From assembly GCF_009690905.1 (NCBI RefSeq), contig NZ_VOSW01000035.1, positions 1-64,000 on the forward strand: 64,000 nt of DNA. The letters run 5' to 3'. Numbering within the stretch: the first letter of the stretch is position 1; each line of letters starts with the position of its first letter. Source of the stretch: Paraburkholderia madseniana (GTDB lineage: Bacteria; Pseudomonadota; Gammaproteobacteria; Burkholderiales; Burkholderiaceae). Both the position numbers and the translations under genes were made by a program. This document shows positions 51,386 to 59,007 of the stretch, piece after piece. The notes beneath the pieces are model-generated. The model searched no databases, had not been told where the DNA came from, and saw nothing but the letters and a program-made list of their open reading frames with translations.

Positions 51386-51742
51386 CGTTTTTCACCGACG
51401 TGCGATTTTTTTAATTCAAGGAGAAACCGGAGTTTTGCTTTGCTTCAACTGCGCGGGTATAGTACAGGCCAATTTTCGATAATTCAACTTTCGTGTGAAG
51501 AAGCATTGCACAAAAAAAATGCATGTGGATGATTTAAACGAAACATGCAGAAATTGTTTCCTGGCGCAATAGCCGCATTGTGGAGAGCGGAAAAAATTTC
51601 CGCCTACCGACCTGCAAACACGCGAGTGCCATAGAACAATGCACTTTGCATAAAGCGGCATTACGCGGCATAGCGTTGCTGCAAATTTGCGGGATTGAAT
51701 TCGTTATTGATGTTTTGACGGGGGACGGCGCCGAGCCGGTCG
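51386..51742. other. 357-bp divergent promoter region of the two T6SS operons
   Basis: AT-rich compared with its flanks. It holds the promoter of the leftward operon and the upstream region of tssJ. I searched for GG-N10-GC sigma-54 sites and found none convincing on either strand. A-tracts and short direct repeats (TGCAAATTTGC at 51678-51688 is palindromic) hint at a regulator or H-NS-like binding, not shown. Confidence 0.45.
51459..51487 (-). promoter_or_regulatory. sigma-70 promoter of the leftward T6SS operon
   Basis: On the minus strand TTGAAT (51487-51482) and TACTAT (51464-51459) are separated by 17 bp. Transcription would begin near 51452, leaving a leader of about 65 nt before the lipoprotein start at 51385. 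Spacing is ideal and both hexamers match the consensus at four of six positions. Confidence 0.6.
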
Positions 51743-52375
51743 ATGTATATGAATTCGCGTCTTGTTCGCCATGCATCGCTATTGATTGCAACCGCCGCGG
51801 CGTGCGCGCTGCTGGGCGGCTGCGCGGCCGCCGTGCCGGCGCTGGGAGCCGCTGCCAACGCGGTTTTGCAGGCGAGCGGCCTCGGTAAGCCCGACGTACC
51901 CGATGCGCAAAAGCCACCACGTAATGTCGGCCTCACGTTATACGCCGCGTCAAATCTGAATGCCGCCAATGACAACCGCCCATTGGCGCTGGTCGTGCGG
52001 CTTTACGTGCTGAAAGACCCCACTTCATTCCAGCAGGCGCCATTCGACGCCTTTACCGATCCGGCCAAGGAAAAGACCATACTGGGTGGCGATCTGCTGG
52101 GCGTGCGCGAAGTGACACTGATCCCCGGTCAACGTTACGTCGTCACCGAAAAAGTCTCGCGTGAAGCGCAGGCATTCGGTATCGTCGCTCTATTCCGCGA
52201 TCCGGCCATGCAACGCTGGAAATTCGCCTTCGACCCGGCGAAGTCGGAGAAATCCGGCATAATGATCGGCCTGCATAACTGTGCAATGACGGTGACCAAC
52301 GGCACTGTGATCCCGCCAGAACAGGGATTGCCCGCCCAGCCGTTGAATATGCTTTCTTCGGTAAGCTGCGGCTAA
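51743..52375 (+). CDS. tssJ: T6SS outer-membrane lipoprotein TssJ (VasD)
   Basis: A 210-residue lipoprotein with the signal MYMNSRLVRHASLLIATAAA and lipobox LLGGC. A second ATG two codons in is an alternative start. The TssJ fold is visible in NVGLTLYAASNLN, the LALVVRLYVLKD strand and the VREVTLIPGQRYVV loop, which in other systems contacts TssM. It anchors the membrane complex to the outer membrane. First gene of the rightward T6SS operon. Confidence 0.93.
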   Translation: MYMNSRLVRHASLLIATAAACALLGGCAAAVPALGAAANAVLQASGLGKPDVPDAQKPPRNVGLTLYAASNLNAANDNRPLALVVRLYVLKDPTSFQQAPFDAFTDPAKEKTILGGDLLGVREVTLIPGQRYVVTEKVSREAQAFGIVALFRDPAMQRWKFAFDPAKSEKSGIMIGLHNCAMTVTNGTVIPPEQGLPAQPLNMLSSVSCG

Positions 52376-52483
52376 AGATGCCGTGCAAATACGATTTAAC
52401 AGTTTTTAGAGAATTAACAATGTGGCGTTCGAATCGTTTATCTCCGGACGCGTCACACGCTGAACGCATATAACAGGTTTGAG

Positions 52484-53830
52484 ATGAGTTATTCAGCAAA
52501 AGTGCTCTGGGGGGAAGGCCTGTTTCTGAGGCCGCAGCATTTTCAGCGTCAGGACGCCTATCACGAGGCGCGCCTGTTCGAATCGATCCAGGCGATCCAG
52601 CCGTACAACTGGGGCGTGCGTTCGGCGCGCTTCGACCGCGACGCACTCGGCAGCAACGTGCTGCGCGTGAGCGAACTCTCGCTGGTGTTTCCGGATGGCG
52701 CGCTCTACTCAGCGCCGCAAGCCGACGGCCTGCCACCGCCGATCGCGCTCGACACGCTGCCAGACGGCATCAACGAATTTACCTTCTATCTCGCGCTGCA
52801 TCCGTTGCGCGAAGCCGGCGCGAACTATTCACAAGACAGCAATGCAGGCTTCGTATCGCGTTACGTCAGCGAGCAAACACCGGTGGCCGATCATTTCACC
52901 GACGCCGCCGAAGCCGACATCACCTTCCTGAAGACCAGCGTCAAACTCATTGCGCATAGCGAGCCGCGCGACCAGTTGCTGTCGGTGCCGCTCGTGCGCG
53001 TTCGCCGCACCGCCACCTCGGGTTTTGAAATCGACGACACGTTCGTGCCGCCCTGCCTCGCGATCGATGCGTCGCCGATCCTGCATCAACGGCTGCGTCA
53101 ACTGATCGACGCGCTGCAGGCCAAGGTCAACGCACTGTATGGTTTTCACCGCGAGCCGACCAAGAACATCATCGAGTTCCGCTCCGGCGACATCGCGTCG
53201 TTCTGGCTGCTGCACACCGCGAGCGCCGCGTTTGCCTCGCTCGCGCATCTTTATCAGCATTCGGCGCTGCATCCTGAACGCCTGTTCCAGGAGTTGCTGC
53301 GTCTGGCCGGCCAGTTGATGACGTTTTCGAAGGGCTATGCGCTGTCCGACCTGCCGGCTTACCGGCATGACGATCCCGGCCCCGGCTTTGCGCGTCTCGA
53401 CACGATCCTGCGCGATCTGCTCGAAACCGTGATCTCCACGCGTTACTTCGCGATCGCGCTCGAAGAAGTGCGTCCGTCGTTCCATGCAGGCCGTCTCGAC
53501 TCGGGCAAGATCGACGACAAAACGATGTTCTACATCGCGGTGTCCGCGGACATGCCAACCGCTGAACTGGTCGAAGCCGTACCCGCCCGCTTCAAGGTCG
53601 GCGCGCCGGACGACGTCGACAAGCTGGTGCTCTCGGCCATGCCGGGCGTGCGCCTCGTCTACACGCCGCAAGTGCCGCCCGCCATTCCGGTGCGGCCGGG
53701 CGCATGCTACTTCTCTTGCGAATCGCGCGGCGCATTGTATGACCGCATGTTGCAGGCCCAATCGGCAATGATCTACGCGCCGTCGGGCATCAACGATCTT
53801 CAACTCGAACTGATCGCCGTCACATCATGA
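52484..53830 (+). CDS. tssK: T6SS baseplate-membrane connector TssK
   Basis: A 448-residue TssK. The N-terminus KVLWGEGLFLRPQHFQRQDAY is the family signature, and the C-terminus contains LIYTPQVPPAIPV-like and FSCESRGALYDRM segments. TssK trimers link the baseplate to TssL/TssM. The start has ACAGGTTTGAG upstream. Its TGA overlaps the tssL start (ATGA, 53827-53830). Confidence 0.96.
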   Translation: MSYSAKVLWGEGLFLRPQHFQRQDAYHEARLFESIQAIQPYNWGVRSARFDRDALGSNVLRVSELSLVFPDGALYSAPQADGLPPPIALDTLPDGINEFTFYLALHPLREAGANYSQDSNAGFVSRYVSEQTPVADHFTDAAEADITFLKTSVKLIAHSEPRDQLLSVPLVRVRRTATSGFEIDDTFVPPCLAIDASPILHQRLRQLIDALQAKVNALYGFHREPTKNIIEFRSGDIASFWLLHTASAAFASLAHLYQHSALHPERLFQELLRLAGQLMTFSKGYALSDLPAYRHDDPGPGFARLDTILRDLLETVISTRYFAIALEEVRPSFHAGRLDSGKIDDKTMFYIAVSADMPTAELVEAVPARFKVGAPDDVDKLVLSAMPGVRLVYTPQVPPAIPVRPGACYFSCESRGALYDRMLQAQSAMIYAPSGINDLQLELIAVTS

Positions 53831-54606
53831 GCTACGCGCCTTCCCTGTTTGGCGGCAGCACGCCTGCCGCGACGCCCGCCCCCATGACCGAGCCGAGCTA
53901 TCAGGTCCGCTCGCTGCTCGATCTGCTCTACGACGGCTTCTTCATGCTGTTTCTGTTGAAGAACGGCCGCGAGCCTGGCGACGCGCACGAATTCAGCCAG
54001 CGCATCCAGCAGTTTCTCGGCGACTTCGAGCGCGGTGCGAAAAAGCTCAACGCGTCGGCGGAAGATGTCTCCGCGTCCAAGTTTGCGTTCTGCGCCGCCA
54101 TCGACGAATCGGTGTTGTCATCCACCTTCAAGATCCGCACGGAATGGGAGCGTCGGCCGTTGCAACTGGTGCTGTTCGGCGAGCAACTGGCAGGCGAGAA
54201 ATTCTTCCAGTATCTCGAGGAATGCCGCGCGCAGGGTGCCGCGCGTTTACAGTCGCTCGAAGTGTTCCACATGTGCCTGCTGCTCGGCTTCCAGGGCAAG
54301 TATCTGCTCGAAGGACCGGAGAAGCTCGCCTATCTGACCGCACGCATCGGCGACGAAATCGCGCATATGAAAGGCAAGCGCGCACCGTTCGCGCCGCATT
54401 GGCCGCTGCCGGATCAGGTGGCGCACCGGCTCAAGCGCGAGGTGCCGTTGTGGTCGATCGGCGCGGTGTTCGCGCTGGTTGGGCTGCTCGCTTATCTCGG
54501 CCTGAACACTTACCTGAAAGATCAGACGTTGCGCACGCTCGCTCCGTATTCGCAGGTGGTCAAGCTCGGCCCGCAATCGGCCACGTTGACGATTTCGCTG
54601 CCGTAA
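53827..54606 (+). CDS. tssL: T6SS inner-membrane protein TssL (DotU), short form
   Basis: A 259-residue DotU-type TssL. The cytoplasmic domain (RSLLDLLYDGFFMLFLLKNG, then AAIDESVLSS and the FGEQLAGEKFF segment) is typical; the final helix (AVFALVGLLAYLGLNTYL) anchors it. Only about 25 residues follow the helix, so the OmpA-like peptidoglycan-binding extension present in evolved TssL proteins is missing. A separate OmpA-family protein in the left block may do this job. Last gene of the rightward operon, followed by a strong terminator. Confidence 0.95.
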   Translation: MSYAPSLFGGSTPAATPAPMTEPSYQVRSLLDLLYDGFFMLFLLKNGREPGDAHEFSQRIQQFLGDFERGAKKLNASAEDVSASKFAFCAAIDESVLSSTFKIRTEWERRPLQLVLFGEQLAGEKFFQYLEECRAQGAARLQSLEVFHMCLLLGFQGKYLLEGPEKLAYLTARIGDEIAHMKGKRAPFAPHWPLPDQVAHRLKREVPLWSIGAVFALVGLLAYLGLNTYLKDQTLRTLAPYSQVVKLGPQSATLTISLP

Positions 54607-54630
54607 ATCAGAACGGCAACGCGTAACGAA

Positions 54631-54664
54631 AAAGGCGGCCCGTGAAAACGGGCCGCCTTTTTTA
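54631..54664. terminator. bidirectional terminator with GAAA tetraloop between tssL and zwf
   Basis: AAAGGCGGCCCGT (54631-54643) pairs perfectly over 13 bp with ACGGGCCGCCTTT (54648-54660) around a GAAA tetraloop, and T residues continue to 54664. The preceding A-run provides the U-tract in the opposite direction. It insulates the T6SS island from the convergent zwf gene. Confidence 0.92.
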
Positions 54665-54723
54665 GTGCGAGACGAACGCTTCGAAGCGTCGACGTACCGC
54701 CGACGCCTGACTGCCTGCTCCGC

Positions 54724-56205
54724 TTACTGCGACTCTTCCGCCCACACGGCGTTTTCACGCGCCATCAGCGCCGTCGACGCAGCCGGCCCAAACGTGCCTG
54801 CCGTATAACCACGCGGCTTGTCGCCCGACTTGGCCCAGCCATCCAGAATCGGTTCGGCCCACGCCCATGCGGCTTCGAGTTCGTCACGGCGCATGAAGTG
54901 CGTGAGGCGTCCGCGAATCACGTCGATCAACAAACGCTCGTATGCTTCCGCGCGACGCTCGGTGAAAGCCTGCTGCAAGTCCAGGTTCAGATTCACCGGC
55001 AACATGTGCATGCCGCTGCCGGGTTCCTTCGCGAGCATCTGCAACTGGATCGACTCTTCCGGCTGCAACTGGATCACGAGACGGTTGCCGTAATTGCGCC
55101 CACCGCTCGGAATGATCGAGAACGGCAATTCGGAAAACTCGATAACGATTTCCGATACCTTCTTCTGCAGACGCTTGCCGGTGCGCAGGTAAAACGGCAC
55201 GTTGGCCCAGCGCCAGTTGTTGATATGCGCGCGCAGCGCGACGAAAGTCTCGGCGCGGCTGCCGGCCGGCACATTGTCTTCCTCGAGGTAGCCCTTCACC
55301 GGCTCGCCGTTTACCGCGCCGGCCGTGTACTGGCCGCGCACGGTATCGCGCGCGATATCCTCGGGCGTCATGGGGCGCAGCGAGCGCAGCACCTTGAGCT
55401 TCTCGTCGCGCACCGCATCCGGATCGAGCGACACCGGCGGCTCCATGGCGACGATGCACAGCAACTGCAGCAAGTGGTTCTGCACCATGTCGCGCAGCGC
55501 ACCGGTTTTATCGTAGAAGCCCGCGCGGCTGCCCACCCCGACCTCTTCGGCCACGGTGATCTGCACGCGCTTGATATACGGCGCCTGCCACAACGGACCG
55601 AAAATCGCGTTGCCAAAGCGCAGCACCATCAGGTTCTGCACGGTTTCCTTGCCGAGGTAATGATCGATCCGATAGATCTGCGCCTCGCTGAAATGCTTGC
55701 CAACCGCCGTGTTGATCTCCTGCGCGGACGCCAGATCGTGGCCCAGCGGTTTCTCGAGCACCACCCGCGAATTCTCGTCGACCAATCCCGCCGCCGAAAG
55801 GTTTTCGCAGATATTCGTGAACAGATCCGGCGAGGTCGCGAGATAGAACACGCGCCGCACGCCTTCGCGCGACACTTCCTTCAGACGCTGGTAGTCCTCG
55901 ACCGAATCGACGTCCATGCGCACGTACTCGAACAGCGCGAGGAATTTGTCCCAGGCGGTGGCATCGAACGCCTTCTTTTCGATGAAGGGCTTCGCCTTCG
56001 CTTCCATGAATTCGCTGATGTACTCCTCACGCGACCACGGCTTGCGGCCGATCGTGAGAATGCGGGTGTCCGGCGGCAGATTGCAGTGCAGATGCGCCAT
56101 GTAGAGCGCGGGCAGCAGCTTGCGAAATGACAGGTCGCCGGTGCCGCCGAAGATGATCATGTCGAGCGGCAGGTTGGGAGTGGCTGAAGCGTGTTGGGTC
56201 GTCAT
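54724..56205 (-). CDS. zwf: glucose-6-phosphate 1-dehydrogenase
   Basis: A 493-residue glucose-6-phosphate dehydrogenase, first step of the oxidative pentose phosphate and Entner-Doudoroff routes. The nucleotide-binding motif GGTGDLSFRKL is at residues 20-30, and the substrate-binding active-site motif RIDHYLGKE is at 179-187 with the catalytic His. Family segments EKPLGHDLASA and GYLEEDNVPAGS are intact. It is a single gene; the usual pgl and edd partners are not adjacent. It ends at the shared terminator with the T6SS operon. Confidence 0.96.
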   Translation of the reverse strand: MTTQHASATPNLPLDMIIFGGTGDLSFRKLLPALYMAHLHCNLPPDTRILTIGRKPWSREEYISEFMEAKAKPFIEKKAFDATAWDKFLALFEYVRMDVDSVEDYQRLKEVSREGVRRVFYLATSPDLFTNICENLSAAGLVDENSRVVLEKPLGHDLASAQEINTAVGKHFSEAQIYRIDHYLGKETVQNLMVLRFGNAIFGPLWQAPYIKRVQITVAEEVGVGSRAGFYDKTGALRDMVQNHLLQLLCIVAMEPPVSLDPDAVRDEKLKVLRSLRPMTPEDIARDTVRGQYTAGAVNGEPVKGYLEEDNVPAGSRAETFVALRAHINNWRWANVPFYLRTGKRLQKKVSEIVIEFSELPFSIIPSGGRNYGNRLVIQLQPEESIQLQMLAKEPGSGMHMLPVNLNLDLQQAFTERRAEAYERLLIDVIRGRLTHFMRRDELEAAWAWAEPILDGWAKSGDKPRGYTAGTFGPAASTALMARENAVWAEESQ

Positions 56206-56252
56206 AGCGCGATCGCAGCGTCGTGGTAGGCGTCAAGTCAACAGACAAAGGG

Positions 56253-56282
56253 CAAAAAACGCCGGCGGACCGGCGCTTTTTT
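56253..56282 (-). terminator. rho-independent terminator after the ornithine cyclodeaminase-family gene
   Basis: On the minus strand the stem CGCCGG/CCGGCG, with flanking A/T pairs and a TCCG loop, is followed by TTTTTT. It lies between the gene ending at 56408 and the zwf start at 56205. The remainder of this 202-bp gap carries nothing else recognisable. Confidence 0.75.
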
Positions 56283-56407
56283 CTGGCAAACGCCTATGGT
56301 GCAACGTTTTGAGATTGTTTGCACGGCAACATGTGCCGCAGGTTGGCGCAAGATGCCAACCAGGACCTGCGAACCGCAACGTGCCGGACGCTGCGAACGG
56401 TCCGCGA

Positions 56408-57361
56408 TCAGGCGCCTGACAAGGCTTCGCGCGCCACGCGGCAGGCCGCCAGATCCCACGCCGCGCAGCCGACACTTTTAAAAACAATCGGTTGTTTCGA
56501 CGGCAACAAAGCGGCGTTGTCCACCACGGTGGCAATTCCACCGACCCGCGCCCAATCGACACCGGCCTGAATGAAATCGCCGGCTTCATGCCTCGCGCCG
56601 GCTTCGTCGTCGACGAACAGCGCGCTGCCTGCGATCGTGCGCGCGCCGATCTCGACCATAGCCGGCGTGAACGCGCCGACGCCGATCACGAGCCGGTCCG
56701 CGCGCGCGGCTTCGTCGTAGACGGCCTGCTTGCTGGTGGTCAGCGCAATCACCACGTCGATCGAATCAGGGATGGCCGCGTTGGAGTCGGCCAGCGGTCG
56801 CAGTTCGTGCGCGCTGCCGCCATGCGCACCCTGCGCAGCATGTGCGGCGCAAAACGCTTCGGCCCGCGCGGGCGCACTGCCCTTCACCCACACGCGAGCG
56901 TCGGGAAACAATTCGCCGATCGCTTCCAGATGATTCACCGCCTGCGTGCCGGTGCCGATCAGCAGGAATTCGCGCGGCCTTGCCGGCGCGAAAGTGCGTA
57001 CGCCGAGCATCGACATCGCCGCCGTGCGGCGCCCGGTCACCGTCGGGCCATCGAGGATGAAGAGCGTCTCGCCGGTATCGGCGTCGAAGGCCATCACCTG
57101 GCCGTGGATCGTCGGGATGCCGCGTGGTCGATTGCTCGCGCATACGTTGACCAGCTTGTGGATCGCGAGATCGGGCGCGGTGGCCGGCATCGATAGCATG
57201 ATGCCGCCCTCGTTGAGCGGCACGACGAGCCGTTCAGGACTCACAACCCGTTGCTGTGCGTAGTCGATGCTCGCACGCCTCAATGCGTCGACGAGCGTCG
57301 CGTACGGAATCAGCCGCGCGGTGGCGGCAGCGTCGAAAATCTGTGTGGTCGGGCGGGTCAT
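56408..57361 (-). CDS. ornithine cyclodeaminase/mu-crystallin family protein, probable delta1-pyrroline-2-carboxylate reductase
   Basis: A 317-residue NAD(P)-binding protein. The ATG at 57361 starts the family fold (MTRPTTQIFDAAATARLIPY). Conserved parts include the substrate-binding GGIMLSMPA, the SNRPRGIPTIHGQV region, the FILDGPTVTGRRTAA segment and the Rossmann motif LLIGTGTQAVNHLEA. The length and the GIPTIHG sequence fit the pyrroline/piperideine-2-carboxylate reductases of proline and lysine catabolism found in Burkholderia and Pseudomonas better than true ornithine cyclodeaminase. No hydroxyproline genes are adjacent, so the pathway is not confirmed. Confidence 0.82.
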   Translation of the reverse strand: MTRPTTQIFDAAATARLIPYATLVDALRRASIDYAQQRVVSPERLVVPLNEGGIMLSMPATAPDLAIHKLVNVCASNRPRGIPTIHGQVMAFDADTGETLFILDGPTVTGRRTAAMSMLGVRTFAPARPREFLLIGTGTQAVNHLEAIGELFPDARVWVKGSAPARAEAFCAAHAAQGAHGGSAHELRPLADSNAAIPDSIDVVIALTTSKQAVYDEAARADRLVIGVGAFTPAMVEIGARTIAGSALFVDDEAGARHEAGDFIQAGVDWARVGGIATVVDNAALLPSKQPIVFKSVGCAAWDLAACRVAREALSGA

Positions 57362-57558
57362 AAGCGGGCTTTTCCTGTCCAGGCGAGTTGATGCGTTCGA
57401 TTCAGCGCACCAGACACGCGGCTGTTCCGGGAATCGGGAACAAGCGATTCTACGACGCGCTGCGCGCCGTGGGGCCGGATCGCGGGAACGCGGGCACGCG
57501 GCTGCAGCGCAGGAATTGGCCTGCCTTACCGAAAAGCAGCGGCGCGCCGCCGCTAGGG

Positions 57559-57816
57559 TCATTGCGAAACGGCGTCGTCTTTGGCGTCGTCTTTCTTGCC
57601 GTCCTCGAACATCGCGCGGCACGCCGGACTGAGTTCGTCGAGGTGCTGCTTCATGCAGGCGGTGATTTTTGCCTTGCTCGGGATGTGGGCGGCGCAGAAA
57701 TGCATCGCGTCGCTGCGACAGGCCTTGGCCCGGTCGTCCTGGGTAGCCGCATGCGCTGCGGTGACGGCGCCGAGCGCGACGAGGCCGGCAGCAAGCACGG
57801 CATAGGTTCGCTTCAT
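57559..57816 (-). CDS. small Cys-rich periplasmic protein (Cys_rich_FGFR-like)
   Basis: An 85-residue protein with a signal peptide (MKRTYAVLAAGLVALGAV, cleaved before ATQDD). The mature part has four Cys in the pattern CRSDAMHFC and later CMKQHLDELSPACR, as in the Cys_rich_FGFR repeat, forming two likely disulfides. The C-terminus is charged (DGKKDDAKDDA). The ribosome binding site GGAG lies at good distance. Function is unknown; such proteins are common in Burkholderia. The 197-bp gap to the next gene on the left has no feature. Confidence 0.8.
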   Translation of the reverse strand: MKRTYAVLAAGLVALGAVTAAHAATQDDRAKACRSDAMHFCAAHIPSKAKITACMKQHLDELSPACRAMFEDGKKDDAKDDAVSQ

Positions 57817-57911
57817 GACGGGCTCCGGTATCGCAAAAGTCGGCGTGAAGCTCCTCAGCAGAAAACGGGCCCGATCATTGCGTTCGCCGTGCGGCTTGCC
57901 GGTTGCCGTAT

Positions 57912-58544
57912 CTAGCGCACGCTGCGGGTGAGCGTCATGCCACGCCCTGCGTAGAAACGCGCCACCGTGGCGAACGGCAAATAGACATCCGCCTGGTGAG
58001 GCGCAACGCCCGACGGATTATGAAACCATACGCCATCGCGATCGCGCCCGTGCAGCAGGATCAGATGCCCGCCCTGGCTCTGATTCGGCCGCTCCGGATA
58101 ACGGATCTCGGGGCTCACGGAAACGATCGCCAGCGTGTCGCCGTCGATGCGCACGGCGATCTCTTCGAGCGGCGCCTGCGGCAGCACTTCGACCTGAATA
58201 CCGAATGCTTCGCCGAGCCAGTCGGCGAACGGCCGGTAGATCAAACCGTCGACGCCGCCGTCGTCACGCAGCCGGTACACGCCGTGGCGCAACGCTTCGT
58301 CCAGCAACGCGGCGCGCGGCGCGTGTTCGATGCGCCAGTAGTCGAGCGCGGATTCGAGGCAGGTCAGACCGCACAGGCGTTTCGCCCAGAAACGGTAACG
58401 CTCCGGGTCGGCAAAACCGCTCTGCTGCCAGTGTGGATCGTCACATGGGTCGCCCTCTTGTTCGACGATGTGGCGCACCCATTCGGGGCTGCCCCATTGC
58501 GTGTGGTACGGCACCTCGGTGTGGCGTAGTGTCGGTTGGTTCAT
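57912..58544 (-). CDS. C39-like cysteine peptidase family protein
   Basis: A 210-residue protein if started at the ATG at 58544; 11 more residues are possible upstream. The papain-like C39_2 pattern is present: the candidate catalytic Cys in LCGLTCLESALDYW, the His in GGHLILLHGRD and an Asn in FHNPSG. There is no signal peptide, so it is cytoplasmic. Such proteins may act as standalone peptidases or as toxin-like enzymes. It is divergent from hipBA across a 206-bp region packed with repeated operator-like sites, so HipB may repress both. Confidence 0.65.
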   Translation of the reverse strand: MNQPTLRHTEVPYHTQWGSPEWVRHIVEQEGDPCDDPHWQQSGFADPERYRFWAKRLCGLTCLESALDYWRIEHAPRAALLDEALRHGVYRLRDDGGVDGLIYRPFADWLGEAFGIQVEVLPQAPLEEIAVRIDGDTLAIVSVSPEIRYPERPNQSQGGHLILLHGRDRDGVWFHNPSGVAPHQADVYLPFATVARFYAGRGMTLTRSVR

Positions 58545-58562
58545 GAATCGCGCGGAGTCGGT

Positions 58563-58750
58563 GGCAAATATTTTCACAGCATGCTACACGGCCGGCCCAG
58601 CGGAGCGCACGCAGACGGAATTTATTCGTCATGCGGATATTTGCCGTTTATTCGCCAGACAGATATTTGCCGAATATGCGTCACACGAATATTTGACAAA
58701 TATCTGTGTGACGCATAAAGTGTGTTTATTCGTCTCGCGGATAATTTGCC
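58563..58750. promoter_or_regulatory. hipBA operator array: at least five TATKC-N7-RGATA sites
   Basis: 26-bp units that align as TTTATTCGTC-N4-GGATATTTGCC occur as direct tandem copies at 58621-58646 and 58647-58672 and again at 58725-58750, ending at the base before the hipB ATG. A fourth, diverged copy lies at 58672-58697 and an inverted copy at 58695-58719; together they form a near-perfect palindrome (58678-58714, 16 of 18 pairs). A half-site GGCAAATATT lies at 58563-58572. Each site holds TATKC, seven bases and RGATA, close to the E. coli HipB consensus TATCC-N8-GGATA. This is inferred to be an autorepression array. Confidence 0.7.
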
Positions 58751-59005
58751 ATGATCCACCTTGTCGCCACGCCGGACCAAATGGCCCAACTGCTCGCTGC
58801 CGGTCGGCGCCAGGCCGGCCTCACCCAGGCTGACGCCGCCGCGCGCATCGGCGTGAGCCAGAGCCGCATCTCGGCGCTGGAAACCGACGCCACCGCCCTT
58901 ACCCTCGCACAATTGCTGACGCTGTGCGGCGCCTACGGTCTGCAATTGCAGGTACGCGACAAGAACCAGCCGGTGCCTGAACCGGCGCCTTTGGTCGAGT
59001 GGTAA
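58751..59005 (+). CDS. hipB: antitoxin and DNA-binding repressor HipB
   Basis: An 84-residue helix-turn-helix protein of the XRE family. GLTQADAAARIGVSQSRISALETD is the HTH, typical of HipB. The C-terminal segment (PVPEPAPLVEW) is short and ends in Trp, as in E. coli HipB, where the C-terminal Trp pocket binds HipA. It binds the operator array in front of it and neutralises HipA. It lies immediately upstream of hipA, with a possible overlap if hipA starts at the GTG at 58999. Confidence 0.92.
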   Translation: MIHLVATPDQMAQLLAAGRRQAGLTQADAAARIGVSQSRISALETDATALTLAQLLTLCGAYGLQLQVRDKNQPVPEPAPLVEW

Positions 59006-59007
59006 GC

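Noticed and set aside
51678..51688. TGCAAATTTGC as a definite operator
   Set aside because: A short AT-rich palindrome of this size is expected by chance in such a region; kept only as a remark.
51386..51742. Sigma-54 promoters for the T6SS operons
   Set aside because: Candidate GG and GC dinucleotides near 51620 are 13 bases apart instead of 10, and no other pair fits.
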